A stretch of 64,000 nucleotides of DNA from Acanthosoma haemorrhoidale (taxonomy: Eukaryota; Arthropoda; Insecta; Hemiptera; Acanthosomatidae). A program made the position numbers and the translations under genes. Each line of letters begins with the position of its first letter. The stretch's first letter is position 1. The stretch covers positions 36,651,841 through 36,715,840 of the forward strand of contig OV884009.1 of NCBI GenBank assembly GCA_930367205.1. Reading direction: 5' to 3'. Below are positions 46,118-57,949 of the stretch, in pieces. The notes under the pieces are model-generated. The model searched no databases, was not told the origin of the DNA, and saw nothing but the letters and a program-made list of their open reading frames with translations.

Positions 46118-46429
46118 CACACATTTTTTTTCAAAAGTTAGGAAAAATAAATTCAAAAAACAATTCAAGAAAACAGCAAAAAAACCTTACAAGATTAAAT
46201 TAAAGATAATGTAGACAAATTTAATAAATGTCGTTAAATTAGTTATGTAAGACTATTTAAAATATAATACAAATATCTACAATTTAAATTAGGGTAATCT
46301 TTATGGTTGTCACAGTAAAAAGTTTTAGTTACACATCAGAAGTTTCTGTGTTTTTTGGGAACCCGAGCTACAATCACGTTCTTGTAATCAATCTTGTACT
46401 TGGATTGTAGAATCTATGGTTGGTAAATT

Positions 46430-46720
46430 TTTAATTTACCGACACTTGTCTGGTTGCATCTGTTGAGAGAATTCTATGCCGTATCTCCCGAATCGGTGGA
46501 TTTTCAGATGCTATTGTTTTATTGAAGTAATTTTCTTTTTGTGAACAGACAAACTCTCGAATTGTGGGGGGTTGTAAGTCGTTGAGCATTGTGGTAATTT
46601 TTGTGTAGTAACGTTATCTATTGACTGTACACTTTCCCAGTTTTTGGATTCATTCTAGTTTATTGTAGTTGGTTTGCAAGTGGAGCTCTGATGATTGGTC
46701 GGACCAGAATAGATTAATGA
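46430..46720 (-). mobile_element. LINE C-terminal remnant (family M), minus strand
   Basis: The minus strand reads YYTKITTMLNDLQPPTIREF, then NYFNKTIASENPPIRRYGIE, paralleling the plus-strand frame at 41450-41655. The L..L..P.I.EF pattern followed by NP is typical of Jockey-clade C-termini. No catalytic RT block was found nearby. Confidence 0.5.
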
Positions 46721-47147
46721 AACTTACATGTAGGAACACGAAATATCAATTTATGACCAGAAACGTATTGAGTTTGATGGGGGAAATCTTATGGACTATT
46801 CCAAACCAGAAAAAAAGACTAAGAGTCTTTTTGTTTTTTGACTAGAAACTTGCAATATTACCCATAGCCGGATCATGAGACGAAAGTTTTATACTTTAGA
46901 GCAAGTCTGTCCCGTACAGAGAAAAAGTTTCTTCTCCATATTGTTCAGATGATGCATAAAATTCATTTGGGGATCAAAAAATAAATTGTAGTCAAATTCA
47001 GTTTGATGGGAAGAAATATAAAAATGTTTCCACTATTCCAGGTGTTAATAACATATATATATAATATAATTAACAAACTAGAGGCCCCAGTTTCAGAGGT
47101 AAGTGTCGGACGTCTTTCAAAGTTCATATTTTAAAATCTTTATTTTG
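46721..47147. other. No gene recognised
   Basis: No supported feature; may be upstream parts of the family M remnant. Confidence 0.4.
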
Positions 47148-47372
47148 ATAAAATACAGTCTGCCTTATCGGGCCATAAGTAATTGTGTTCAATTTTCTCA
47201 TTCGTGAAATATTTACAATTTCTCATTCACTTGCTCTTTCATACAATATTTAGAAACAACCAAGAGACCTCCCAAATACACATAGTTGTCACCTCCCTCG
47301 CATGAGAAAGAGGAAGCGGAGTCATGGCAAGTACCCCACGCTTCTCCATCAGCCGCGTCACTGGGTACGCCT
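47148..47372 (-). mobile_element. LINE J1 3' UTR fragment, minus strand
   Basis: Reverse complement of the 3' UTR, from CTTTATTTTGATAAAATAC to CGTCACTGGGTACG. Confidence 0.9.
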
Positions 47373-48021
47373 CATCGGACAGTCTCCGTTATAAATTTTA
47401 TTAGTAGTAAGAAGGGCTCAATCGGTCTGAAATATTAAAGTTTTCTTTAAAAACATCATAAACTACACTTTGCAAATATCGCTTAAGATACAACAATAAG
47501 ACGTAACCAAATATATAAAAAAGCGTTAGGTTATCTGTTAAGAAACCCACTTCTTTTTTGCTAAGGTTTTTCAAGTCACAGCTCAGAAGCTCTATTTTAT
47601 TAAACATGAGGTTGGGTGATGTTTAAAAATGCTAATGCAAAAAGAAAGACCGTCTCAGCAGTCATTACAGTCAGTAGTCTTAGACAAAAGAGTCACAGTG
47701 TATTTGCATAGACAAATTTTATTATTATACTATTAATATACAGCATAAGTTTAACCATTTTTGTCTTCTTTTTTTTAACTAACTATTTTCAATCTTGAGT
47801 CTTCCTTTAATCTTATCATGTCAGCTGGAGACCTAAACAACATTTTCCTTATTGTGATTCGCCAAACACCTGTTTTAATGAGTAACTCACCACTTCACTG
47901 AATGTTTTAGTTTATCCGTACTTTGCTACTTATATCTCGGACTTCTGGATAGATCTCTTTATTATGGACATCCTCATAAATCTAATAACCTCCTTTCAAC
48001 TTTCAGTACCAAGCAATCTTC
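47373..48021. other. No gene recognised
   Basis: AT-rich sequence. A 68-codon minus frame (47401-47607) is not recognised. Confidence 0.4.
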
Positions 48022-48851
48022 AATCATCTGTAACAGTAGTAATACCACCATCTTTAAGAATAGTAATACCACTATTAGTAACAATAGTAATAGCCCCATC
48101 TTTAACAGTCGTAATACCCCCACCTGTAACAGTAGTAATACAACTATCAGTAACAGTAGTAATACAAATATCAGTAACAATAGTAATAAAACCATCTGTG
48201 ACTATAGTAATACAATTATCAGTAACAATAGTAATAAAACCATCTGTGACTATAGTAATACAATTATCGGTAACAATAGTAATAAAACCATCTGTGACCA
48301 TAGTAATATCACTACCTGTGACAATAGCAATACCTCTGTATCCTCGATTTGACAACTGCCAGCCTTCCTATCTGGTATACCGACTATACAACGGGACATA
48401 TTCCACTACATCTCTTAACCTCCATTTTAGTAACCACGTTGCGAAGAAGTTGAAGCATACACGCATGAAGTCTTACCGGCTTACGCACTTATTGACTTCC
48501 CCCAATCTAACACTACGTCTGAAGCTACTAATTTATAAGAGCATACTCAGGCCTACTCTGCTGTATGGTGCACCGCTATTTCGTTATCTGACGTATACGA
48601 CAGCTAAGAAACTCCAACAATTCCAAAACGGTATACTGATGAAAGTGGTCAGAGGTACTTCATTCGAGCAGCGAAGAAACAGTGAGCTGCATGAGATATT
48701 TGAGCTGCCTACGGTGGATGAATTCATCCAGCGTAGACATATCAAATTTTTCGACTCATTACAATATCTAACAAACCCGGTGTTTAACACTATAACCCCC
48801 GCTCCGTTCCCCCAACGATGGCAGGACGCTGTCGCGGCTGGAACACTCTAG
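47964..48851 (+). CDS. 295-codon chimeric frame: minisatellite plus LINE C-terminus
   Basis: One uninterrupted frame starts at an ATG at 47964, runs through the octapeptide minisatellite (48022-48340), a short unique stretch (SYLVYRLYNGTYSTTSL), and, after the LINE boundary at 48418, the last 144 or so codons of the LINE family N ORF2. The 13-bp target duplication proves that the join was created by insertion. I regard it as a fortuitous fusion rather than a gene; expression is unknown. Confidence 0.3.
   Translation: MDILINLITSFQLSVPSNLQSSVTVVIPPSLRIVIPLLVTIVIAPSLTVVIPPPVTVVIQLSVTVVIQISVTIVIKPSVTIVIQLSVTIVIKPSVTIVIQLSVTIVIKPSVTIVISLPVTIAIPLYPRFDNCQPSYLVYRLYNGTYSTTSLNLHFSNHVAKKLKHTRMKSYRLTHLLTSPNLTLRLKLLIYKSILRPTLLYGAPLFRYLTYTTAKKLQQFQNGILMKVVRGTSFEQRRNSELHEIFELPTVDEFIQRRHIKFFDSLQYLTNPVFNTITPAPFPQRWQDAVAAGTL
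48022..48340. repeat. 24-bp minisatellite, open in frame on both strands
   Basis: About 13 diverged units of GTAACAATAGTAATAMMACC plus ATCT. Because the period is a multiple of three it reads without stops on both strands: VTIVIKPS/VTIVIQLS octapeptides in the plus frame and TDGFITIV-type repeats on the minus strand. The later units are more regular (a 48-bp higher-order pattern alternating ACCATCTGTGACT and ATTATCAGTAACA). Confidence 0.93.
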
Positions 48852-49128
48852 TCCTAGGTTCTAGGTAGAGATTTAGCTTGTTTTGTTTAGTTTTGTTTTG
48901 TTTAGTTTGTTTTGTTCCTAGTGTTTAGTGTTGGTGTCGGTGACAAATAGAAGGTGAGCCTCATCACCTAGTGTTGTATAAGAACAATGAACTATTAACG
49001 ACAATAAAAATTTATTATATTTAGGCACTCCGCCAAATGCATGTAAATGCAGTAAGAGGAGGTATGTAATCCAAATATTTTGTTATTTTTCTTTTTTGTA
49101 CATTGTATTGTTTTGTTGAGGTTTTGAA

Positions 49129-49204
<76 letters not shown>
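48418..49204 (+). mobile_element. LINE family N (Jockey-related), 5'-truncated, 13-bp target duplication
   Basis: Flanked by ACTACATCTCTTA at 48405-48417 and 49205-49217. It holds the last part of an ORF2: KLLIYKSILRPTLLYGAPLF, KLQQFQN.IL, then NSELHEIFELPTVDEFIQRR and a C-terminus ending at 48851. A 3' UTR of about 280 bases and a poly-A of about 70 bases (49134-49204) follow. It differs from J1 in the C-terminus and UTR. The long tail and intact frame suggest a recent insertion. Confidence 0.95.
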
Positions 49205-49207
<3 letters not shown>

Positions 49208-49217
49208 ACATCTCTTA

Positions 49218-49500
49218 GGTCACTACCATCCTCAAGATCATCTTACTCTCAAAATTGCTCGCCTCTCCTTAGTCCCATGACTCAGGAAATTAAAGAATTA
49301 AAGAGACGTAACAATGCAGCCAAAAGAAGGTTTATACACGTGGTGCTGGTGTGGTGTATGTTTCAATAAACGTCATTTGAGAGAACTAAACATTACACTG
49401 AAAAAATCACTGAAAATGAATATGACGAACATAACAAACCAATAAAACTAATTAAAAATCAAATTACAATACTCAACGAAAGCGTGTGACGTGATCACTC
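49218..49500 (+). mobile_element. Remnant of a LINE ORF2 linker region
   Basis: The plus strand reads SPMTQEIKELKRRNNAAKRR (about 49274-49335) and, after a shift, TKHYTEKITENEYDEHNKP, which has the charged helical pattern between endonuclease and RT in Jockey ORF2s. It continues the sequence that was interrupted by the LINE N insertion. Confidence 0.4.
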
Positions 49501-51888
49501 GCTATGAGAGTCTCTCATGGTACGGACTTTTTCAACACAAATTCTTTTATGCAACGACTGAAGATGACGAAAATCATGAAAATACAACTGAACAGGACCC
49601 CTCTCTGCGCCAACCCCTCTTCCGAATTTCCAATGATTTTCCTCAATCGTGAGAGGGTGAGTTCTCTCGGGTTAAGGTGTATATTTAGTAATCTATCGTG
49701 AAAAATTATACCGGGACATCCAGCTGGTGTGCTGACACGGAATGGCCGAAATGCAAATATGCATTGCACCTCTGTCATTAAAGTGGCGTAGTTATGCTAA
49801 TTTTAATGATTTAAATGTTTCATATTCATAACAGGTCTGCAATGGCGTGGATAGGGGGCCAGATTTATAGGGCGATGAGATAGTTAGGCAACTGGGTACA
49901 GATGACACTGGGAAGATAGAGTGGGAAATTAAAGGAGAGAGGGACTGCACTACGCCGGAACGACTCCGGCTACTAACCCCACAGGCTAGTCAGTCTCAAT
50001 GTGCCAATATCAGTGTGGTCATCTAGGAAATGAAAAAAAAATATATATATTTATATTAATATATATAATTTTCTCATTGAAAATAACCTCTCAGTACGAG
50101 GTGATCATATGATATCTACTACTCGCATTTGTTTTTATTATGAATGGAAATTCAGTATTATTTTTAATGGAAGTACTAGTCGGTTATAACCAGAGAAAAC
50201 AAAACTGGTCTTAACATCACTTGCAGAACACCTCCAGGAATTGAGACAACAATAGAAAAATTTGGCTCGTCTGATATAACTTGAAGTCAGTAAGACGTTT
50301 TCTACTTGATTGTTGATAGTATAGAGCTCCCCCCCCCCTATTTGAATGACCTCCAGCTTTATTAACTAGTCTTATAGGCCAAATAGAATAGCGTACTACG
50401 CATTTGTTGAATTTTGCAAAGATTTAAATCCAAACAGATATCTATTAAAATTGTATAGTTATTTGGAATTCCTTTTTTTTAACTTAAGCTATATACATAT
50501 ATGCACCTAATATGTAGATTAAGGTAGTGGTAACCTTTTGGAGGCAAAATAATCGCAGTTCGTGGTACTCGAATAAAGTTTCGTTTCATTTATTGTGTTT
50601 CACATTGCAACCTAAAATCTCACTGTGCTCTTTGAGCTAGGCAAAGCGCACTGGGCTTTACTTTTCTAAATTAATATTTAAAGTTTTAATTGGGCCCCAA
50701 GGGAATTTAGTGGCATAGACTGAGAGAAATTAGCACGGGGTACAGCGGGGACAGTGGAGGAATGACAAAAAATGTAATATAGTTTATTAGGCTACTCATA
50801 GACTCGTACTACTTATACGCTAATCTCTAATGTTAGGTTGTTTTTTTTACAACCTTTATTTAAGTCCAGTAATTAGGAGGGCAGTATTGTTATATCTCAG
50901 GCTTCTTAGACAAATAGATTGGTAACGCACACTACAATATTACGAGTCAACCAGCCAACACGATAGGTGGGACTGTGGTGCCGCATGAAGTCCGGCCGCC
51001 CTTCTCCGTGCTCTCTAGGAGTCACAAAGTAGGCAAATTAGGGTTTTATTTTTATTTGCTTGTTCTATAAGCACAGAAGGTCCAGAGACCTGAAAGCTTG
51101 AAAAGCCAGCTATCTGCTATTGATTATCTATCACGAATCAACTATCGAAGGCGACGTCGAGTGAAAAATGACTCTTCTAGTTAGGAACATGCTCCTTGCT
51201 AAACAGGCCACTAACGATGCTGTCAAATCACGGCTCAGCACATCGGCAAACCCGCACGAACATCCGGTCTTACAGGCACATCCTATCCAGCATTAAGGAG
51301 TAAGCAAACTGCTCAGGAGTTTCACATAATCTGTGGCATACAAGCAGCTGTTATTTTGGTTTTCTAAGGTTTTGCAAACAAACTTAAAAATTGTAATCCG
51401 AAGTAAAGTAACTGATGTTTTTTGTTTTAATTTTATAAATTTTGTCACTTTAGTTCTATTCCAAAATGTATTCGTATAGGTATCGAGAGGTAGTCTAGGT
51501 GAGTTTCTTAAATACCTATTCAATTATTGTGGAAAACAATAAGCATATTCGATTAAGTACCGTTACTGAAGCTCTTTTTTAAAGAAATAATAACAACGAA
51601 AATTGTCGGTTATGCCGTCAAAGCAAAATCTTTACAAATTGTTGGATTATTTAGACAGAACTTCGAAAGTTATCAGTCTCTAATGTCTGGTGAGCTATTC
51701 TTATTTAATAAAAATAGAAAGGGATTTGAGATCCAATAGCCAATTAAAACTTGTAGAATATCTTCATATAACTTCAAGGTTGAACAAAGTCATAATTCTT
51801 CATACCTTTTAGAAGAAGGAATAGGATTCTTATCATTTTGTGACAGCCAATATCGCAGGTCTCTTTCCCGTCTTTAATTTAATGAAAT
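49501..51888. other. No gene recognised
   Basis: No supported gene. An 87-codon minus frame (49515-49778), a C run near 50330 and a segment at 50960-51030 weakly similar to 19320-19400 are the only things noticed. Confidence 0.4.
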
Positions 51889-52337
51889 ACTCATCCCTTC
51901 CAAGTTCATGAAATTCCATAGTAACCTATTCAGCCACCCTAATGCCCTAGCAAAGTCATTGTACTGCACCACTCATCCCTATAATCCTCCTCGGAAACTA
52001 AAACGGCAGTGGCCTCGTGACCTGCTAGTAATGCGTAACAGTCCTGGCAATGACCAGTTTCTCCAATCATGTGGCTCTCGCGCTCTTGGTCAGCCTCCGT
52101 TGGCTCGTATCCGGTAACGTGGCTAATTAAAGAGCGTGGGGGACTTCCTAAGACTCCGGCTCCTCTTACGGATGCGAGGGAGGTGACAACCATGTGGATT
52201 TGGGAGGTCTCTGGGTTGTTTGTAAATACTGTATGAATGAGCGAGTGGATGACAATTGTAAATATGGTATGAATGAAAACGTTTATCACAATTACTTATT
52301 GCCCAATCAGGTAGATTGTAATTTTATCATAATAAAG
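51889..52337 (+). mobile_element. LINE J1 3' fragment
   Basis: Begins with the last RT codons (ACTCATCCCTTCCAAG), nearly the same start as the fragment at 3791, and runs through the complete 3' UTR to CATAATAAAGTTATTG. A short plus frame (51908-52117) is the RT C-terminus read into the UTR. Confidence 0.92.
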
Positions 52338-52489
52338 TTATTGTAGTGCATATAAAATAAATTAAAATAAAGCTGATTATTAAAAAAAAAAAAAATTTAA
52401 TGGAATAATTTTACAGCACAAACAGTTTATCCCTATAATAGTCGGCTTACCATAAAGTAATAAAGTACACATTGTAAATTAAGCTCCCC

Positions 52490-52900
52490 ACTGGCAAGTC
52501 CTCAAACACTTGTGTTAACCGTAGGTGGGTATGCCGACCTGATCATTCGCTGTGGTATCTACCTAAGACTAAGTGGGACCTCGAAACTTGCAGGACCTTG
52601 AAGGTCTCAACTATACCGGGTATTGTCATGCAGTGTTCGGAATATGCTGCTAAGCAACAGTCAAACATCTTTTACTCTCACCCTGTACTTCAGGTAAGAT
52701 CAAGCAGGCCTATTTAAACCCTAGTAGAATGGTGATCTTGAGCTCATTTATTCAGCTCGCCGGCAGTCCATTCGTCTCCCCATCATCTACAATACCTTTA
52801 CTGGTCCTTATTGTGAGCTGTTTTCGTGATTAAAGTGTTTACTGTTGTGAGACGTTACTAGCGGTTACCCGATAATTGTAGTAGCTACACAAATACGAAA
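52490..52900 (+). repeat. LTR-like promoter repeat (copy 2)
   Basis: Related to 25691-25945 (AAGATCAAGCAGGCCTATTTAA near 52693, CCTTATTGTGAG near 52804, TTTACTGTTGTGAGACG near 52845). The T-rich box TATTTAAA and downstream order resemble U3-R of an LTR. The ends may be TGTTAACCG (52513) and GTAGCTACA, but no target duplication confirms them. Confidence 0.45.
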
Positions 52901-54411
52901 GAAAAACCTACTAACAGAATCTATTTCTTACAGTCAGTAAACCCTGAGCACTCATACTTGCCCAAAATAAAATTAAATCCAAAGCTCTGACGAAGATTGG
53001 AAAAATTTTTACCTCGTAAAAAGAAGGGGGTTTTCCCGGAACAAAAGGGAAATGTCGTCAACAGAAAACGACCTACAGGTTTTGTTAAACGAGTCATTTA
53101 TATAACAATCTCAGAAGCTAATTAGCAGGAGAAGGGTTAAAAAGTGGGTGGGGCAGATAAGGAAGGAGGATAAATACTGGCTGGGTAGGCCGGGGTAAAA
53201 TCACAGAAGGCGTAACGAGCGAGGCCGGAAAGAAAACTTCCTTAGTCCTAGGTCATGCCTGTGCAACTATTTTTTTAGTTTTTGAGCTTTTTTTTTTTCA
53301 ATTTTGCCTAGCACAGAGGTCTACCATCATTCCGACGCTTCAGTTTGCTATAGTGTTATCGTTTTTAAACTTGGGTATATTCCAAAATTACTCAACATGT
53401 ACTCATTACTTTTACTAGGTTTATTAACACAACGTACCAATAGAAATATAACATGTCTTTTATGGATAGCTTTGCGTACCTGGAGATGGAGGAGTTTCTT
53501 GGCCCTCTCAAAATTCTTTATTTTTTTATACATCTTTATTTAAAAAAAAAATTAGAACCTAACCTAAAAGAGCTATTTTTGACCGTACCCATGCCAAATT
53601 TACATTTCTCCTCGCATTCATATCGTATCTATAATATACATCCATACAATGTAGACATATGAGCATATCTTATATAATCACCCCCCTCCCATTCACCCTA
53701 AGGGCGTTCACCTTCTCGGCTATTGAAATGGAGACGGTGATTAGGGAGATCACCCACGCTACTCAAGCAGTTGCTTTACCTCTACGTAGCGATGGAGGCC
53801 GAATGAGAGCACAGCCACAGATGCTCATGGTACGAGAGGTGAAAACTGATCAGTGCCAGCCTCCAGTTATTTTTTTCTTCATACCCCCTTGTTATTATAA
53901 ATTATCGAAATATACTACATAAATGAATTTACTTACAATATGTCCTGTAGCTTGGATACCTTTTATAGAATTTTTAATAATTTTACATTGCAATTTGTGA
54001 TTATTACAAATGTTTAATTATTGATTGTCTAAACATACACAATATATATAAAAAATTCTTTTAACAATCTTTTCGATATTGTTTCTTCACAGTACACGGC
54101 CTTTAATTTTAGTTCAAAGTCAAAGTAAACAAAATAATCAACAAAAATAAAATAAGACCACAGTCTAACTCCTCTAAATAGACTTAAATAAATTTAGTAT
54201 GTATTGGCAAGTAGGGATAAGTGAGGTAGTCATACAATTAAATATAAATCAAAGAAGAAAAACAATAAAAGCCATGAACTTCACACTCATGAGTAGCATG
54301 AAGAGCATCTAGCACTAAATTCCAAAAACTTTGGTTTCTCATCAGGAAATTATGACCTTATCGATATAATTGTAACAGAATACTCTGGAATGAAATTTTC
54401 TTGGAGTAGTG
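52901..54411. other. No gene recognised
   Basis: No supported gene. Frames at 53304-53922 are short and unrecognised. Confidence 0.4.
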
Positions 54412-54470
54412 GGATATCAAAATATCATAATGACATCTAAACTAGGTGTCCACAAAAGCATACTTTATAG
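54412..54470 (+). repeat. Direct repeat of about 58 bp (upstream copy)
   Basis: TAGTGGGATATCAAAATATC ... CTAAACTAGGTGTCCACAAA matches 55264-55320 with two differences. The second copy lies immediately before the mariner copy at 55321. Confidence 0.95.
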
Positions 54471-55263
54471 CATAGAGAAAAGGAAATCATGGAATATATA
54501 TTATATTTTTTATTATATATATATATATAATATAGATAAGAAATAATATACGTTTGACAAAAATAAATTTATTTAATAATTTACATATCTTATTCTTACA
54601 TCTCGTTAAATAATAACATCTGAGATGAGTTGTTACCTTGAATTAAAAAAAAGATATAAAATGAATTTTTGAAGTATATAAATAAAGACTTATAAATAGT
54701 TACAGGATTGTTGAGCTAAAGGGTATAATTCACGTCATTTCCTTTTCTTCTGCTATATAATCTTCTGATTATGATACATGTCTCTCTTCTCTATTTATCA
54801 TTAGACCACTTGTTGTGTCTCTCATATAAGTATATTTTATGAATAATTTTTCTTTATTGCACTGTCGCGTGATCTTTAATTGTTGGATGCTTTCTTGTTT
54901 AAATATAAATTTTAACACATGGAATAAAAAACTCATTGGTGATTTCTGGTTGACATTTTACATCTTCTTTAACTATCTTGACTGACTCCACTAACTGACC
55001 TTAATAACTAATTGTATATATTACTAACACTGGCTCACCTTTGGCTCTGTCAACAGACAACGCTCCATCAAAATGTCCCAAACACCGACGACAGATGGCC
55101 AAGCACTGACTAAACCTCCCACATGGTACAAACTAACCCCCAGTTAATATAGTTTCGAGTTCACGTGCACTCTCTATACTAGTATGTCCTCATTTTTCTA
55201 CAATATTATGTACTAAAATAAACTGATATGCATTAAAATATTACATATATATATTATTGGAGG
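54471..55263. other. No gene recognised; between two direct repeats
   Basis: About 790 bases of AT-rich sequence lie between the two 58-bp repeats; no transposase frame or terminal repeats were recognised. Confidence 0.4.
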
Positions 55264-55320
55264 GGTAGTGGGATATCAAAATATCAGAATGACATCTAAA
55301 CTAGGCGTCCACAAAAGCAT
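55264..55320 (+). repeat. Direct repeat of about 58 bp (downstream copy)
   Basis: Second copy of the 54412 repeat, abutting the mariner terminal repeat. Confidence 0.95.
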
Positions 55321-56199
55321 ATAAAGGGTGTCCCAGAATTAACGCATGATTTGATTTAAATAGAAAACACAGTTTTTAGTATTTTTGTTGTTATTGTTTT
55401 ATTGAATTATAAAGTAATAAGGATAAGGTTATTTATGGAATAGCACATCGGGGAAATGGCCTCCACGACTTTGCTGGCACATACCTTTAACCCTTAACAA
55501 TCTGGCATAAATGTGGTTGAATTTCGTTGATGCAGCGTTGAATTTCCTCTTTTAATGGACGGGTGGATGTGGGCTTGTTGACATACACCTTTGACTTTGA
55601 ATAACCCCATAAAAAGAAATCTGAAGGTGGTAAATCACACGATCTAGGGGGCCAATTCTGATCACTGAAACGAGAAATACACGACCTGGAAATGTCTCAT
55701 GCAGTACTTGAATTGTTTCATGGGCTGTATGGCATGTGGCACCATCTTGTTGAAACCACATATTGGTCAAATCAATATCATCCAATGTAGGCACGGGTTA
55801 TGACGCCGAATTGATGTTCCTGGATCTTCAACAACACTCTCACGCACTGCTTCGATATTGACATTTGAACGGCTTGTTTTTGGAGGACCAGTGTGTTTAG
55901 TGTCTCCAACTGATCCAGTCTCCCTAAATTTTCCAATTGATCTCTTCACAGTTGATGAAGTCAAAACAATATTCCGACCATATTTTGTATGAAATTTTCA
56001 TACTGCGGCCGCCAAACTTTCATTATTTTCGAGATAATGTTCAACAATAAAGACACGTTGTTCTATCGTGTAACGCTCCCTTTTCACTAACCCTAAACTG
56101 TCAGCTGTCAAATTGTATTTTTTTGGGGGGTTGCCAGCACTTTACTCCACAAATGGCGGCAAATTCAAATCTTGCGTTAATTCTGGGACACCCTTTATA
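55321..56199 (-). mobile_element. Tc1/mariner (DD41D type) element, copy 1, internally deleted
   Basis: Inverted terminal repeats AAAGGGTGTCCCAGAATTAA at the left end and their complement at the right (about 56172-56197) match perfectly for more than 20 bases, with TA-containing ends. The minus strand carries two separated pieces of a transposase: the N-terminal helix-turn-helix part (TSSTVKR.IGKFRETGSV, about 55964-55905) and the C-terminal catalytic part with MWFQQDGATCHTA (about 55764-55725). The region with the first catalytic Asp is deleted, and the C-terminal part is frameshifted near 55680. The element is therefore non-autonomous. Confidence 0.94.
55552..56100 (-). pseudogene. Mariner DD41D transposase remnant, copy 1
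   Basis: Reads the DNA-binding region with RETGSVGDTKHTG and VRESVVEDPGTSIRR, then joins at the deletion to LDDIDLTNMWFQQDGAT in another frame; the following catalytic part (GPLDRVIYHL in the wrong frame) shows a frameshift. See copy 2 for the catalytic spacing. Confidence 0.88.
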
Positions 56200-56486
56200 T
56201 GTACATATATATTTTGATTTATATACATATGTACATATGTCCAGGATATTAATCACCCTGTAAAAAGTGATGAATTGAATCGCTTTCATTTCATGGCCAT
56301 TGCAAAGGGCGTACACACTCACACACAAAATTTCAGCTACACATGAAGTACAGTCTATCACTTCGGGCTCAGCAATTAGGTTCGAACCTTTTAGACGATC
56401 TGTTCATGTATTGGACCCATTGGTGGAGCTAGTGTCTAATCATTTATCGGAAAGGGATAAAACCAGGTCTGGCTAATTACTGACCG
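56200..56486. repeat. Mariner-associated flanking segment shared by both copies (copy 1)
   Basis: The 287 bases downstream of the right terminal repeat match 61699-61984 closely (CATATGTCC.GGATATTAATC, CAGCAATTAGGTTCGAACC, GGTGGAGCTAGTGTCTAATC, CAGGTCTGGCTAATTACTG). In copy 2 the shared sequence ends in a third mariner terminal repeat; here it ends at TGACCG and continues into unrelated DNA. Confidence 0.94.
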
Positions 56487-57949
56487 TATCGTTCCGATTT
56501 ATGCAAACGATCCCTTTTATTCATGCATACATCTCTTTTAAGCTAACTATTTATTTTTTCAGGCAGAATCGTACGCGTTTGAGTCCATACCCGACTTCGA
56601 ATAAATGGAATTTTTCATTGGAAGAGAAATTCGCTTGTTTAACAATGCGTTATTTTCTTGATCGTATCTGAGGAAACCATGGCAACGTCCGATATTCCTT
56701 TAATCCGACATCTCTATTAAATGAAAAGTAAAACAGTTCGTCACTATCCAAGCTAAAGTGAAACTTGTTCCATTAAAAAACGTAATAAACGAGGAATGAT
56801 TGTGACATTACTACATGCAATGGCTCGATCATCAAATGCCTTATCTGACCAACCTTGAAACCGGAAATTAAAACTTCTCTACATAAAAACGAGCTTGAGG
56901 ACTCGGTCAACAAATCGATAAAATACATTTTAGTACTTGCCAGTATCTAACGTATTAAATTATAGTTACTGTATATCATTAAACATTGCCATGTATGTGG
57001 CTTTAAACCGGTACTACAATAAAATCCTTGCATTTACATCGCATTATTATTATATTTAGAAGACGTACTTTAATGAAGAGACGATCTCACAGACAATATA
57101 TAAGTAACAAAAAACTGTTTTGCTGTAAAATAATTGCTAAAAATTTCAGATAACTCATGGTCTATTAATTGGTTAAAAATAAATAACGAAATAATATTCT
57201 TGAAATTATTCCAGTACGAGTTAATTATAATAACGCGACAATTTCGATCACCGTGGTTGCAATTAAAGTGAGTCTAGCGACCAAGCTTATTTTCTCAACA
57301 GTTTTGGATTTATTTTTTTTCATACCATGCTACCATGATATAAAGTTTTGGCGAAGATCTACCAGAATGTTTTAACTTCATATAATTATTTTTAAATGTG
57401 TAAAACAATAAAAGTAAGCAAAACCTGTCGGTATACTAAGACTCCAAATTTTCAAACAATAAACAAGTCAGGATCCCTAAATATTATTTCTTGATTGGGC
57501 ACCGGAAAAAAGTAGAAAAAGAAGAAGACAGAGATTATCCTGGAAAAACTGCTGACAGAATGTTACACAAGGACCAATAGACTAAGAAACACTCAAGGCC
57601 GGGGAAATGATCGTATAATAATATACATTTTTTTTTTTTTTGGTGTTATTCATTGAAATTGAACAATAGCAATAATTATGTTTTCAAACTCAAAAGTTAT
57701 GTAAAAGCTTTTACGCATTTATAAAAATAGTATACTGATAGTAATAGAGCCTATATGTATATATATAAAAAGTTTATTCTCTGACGTTGTTCTTTAAGAA
57801 TAACAGCAAGCAACATAATAGAAATAGCTGGCAAAAACAATACCTAAAAAAAAAAACCTAACATTAAAAAGATTTGATACGCTTTTAATTAATACTATGC
57901 AAAAATGCATAATACGACGAGCCGTGGTACTCTAGATGACTAATAAGAA
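56487..57949. other. No gene recognised apart from a possible last exon
   Basis: No transposon recognised. A basic stretch around 57505-57560 (KKVEKEEDRDYPGK in one frame) is unexplained. See the exon candidate at 56563. Confidence 0.4.
56563..56604 (+). CDS. Possible short terminal exon
   Basis: A branch-point-like CTAAC and a T-rich tract ending TTTATTTTTTCAG precede a frame that reads AESYAFESIPDFE and stops at TAA (56602-56604). The acidic, aromatic C-terminus looks protein-like, but the stretch is only 13 codons and no upstream exon was found in this window. I do not recognise the protein. Confidence 0.2.
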   Translation, partial: AESYAFESIPDFE

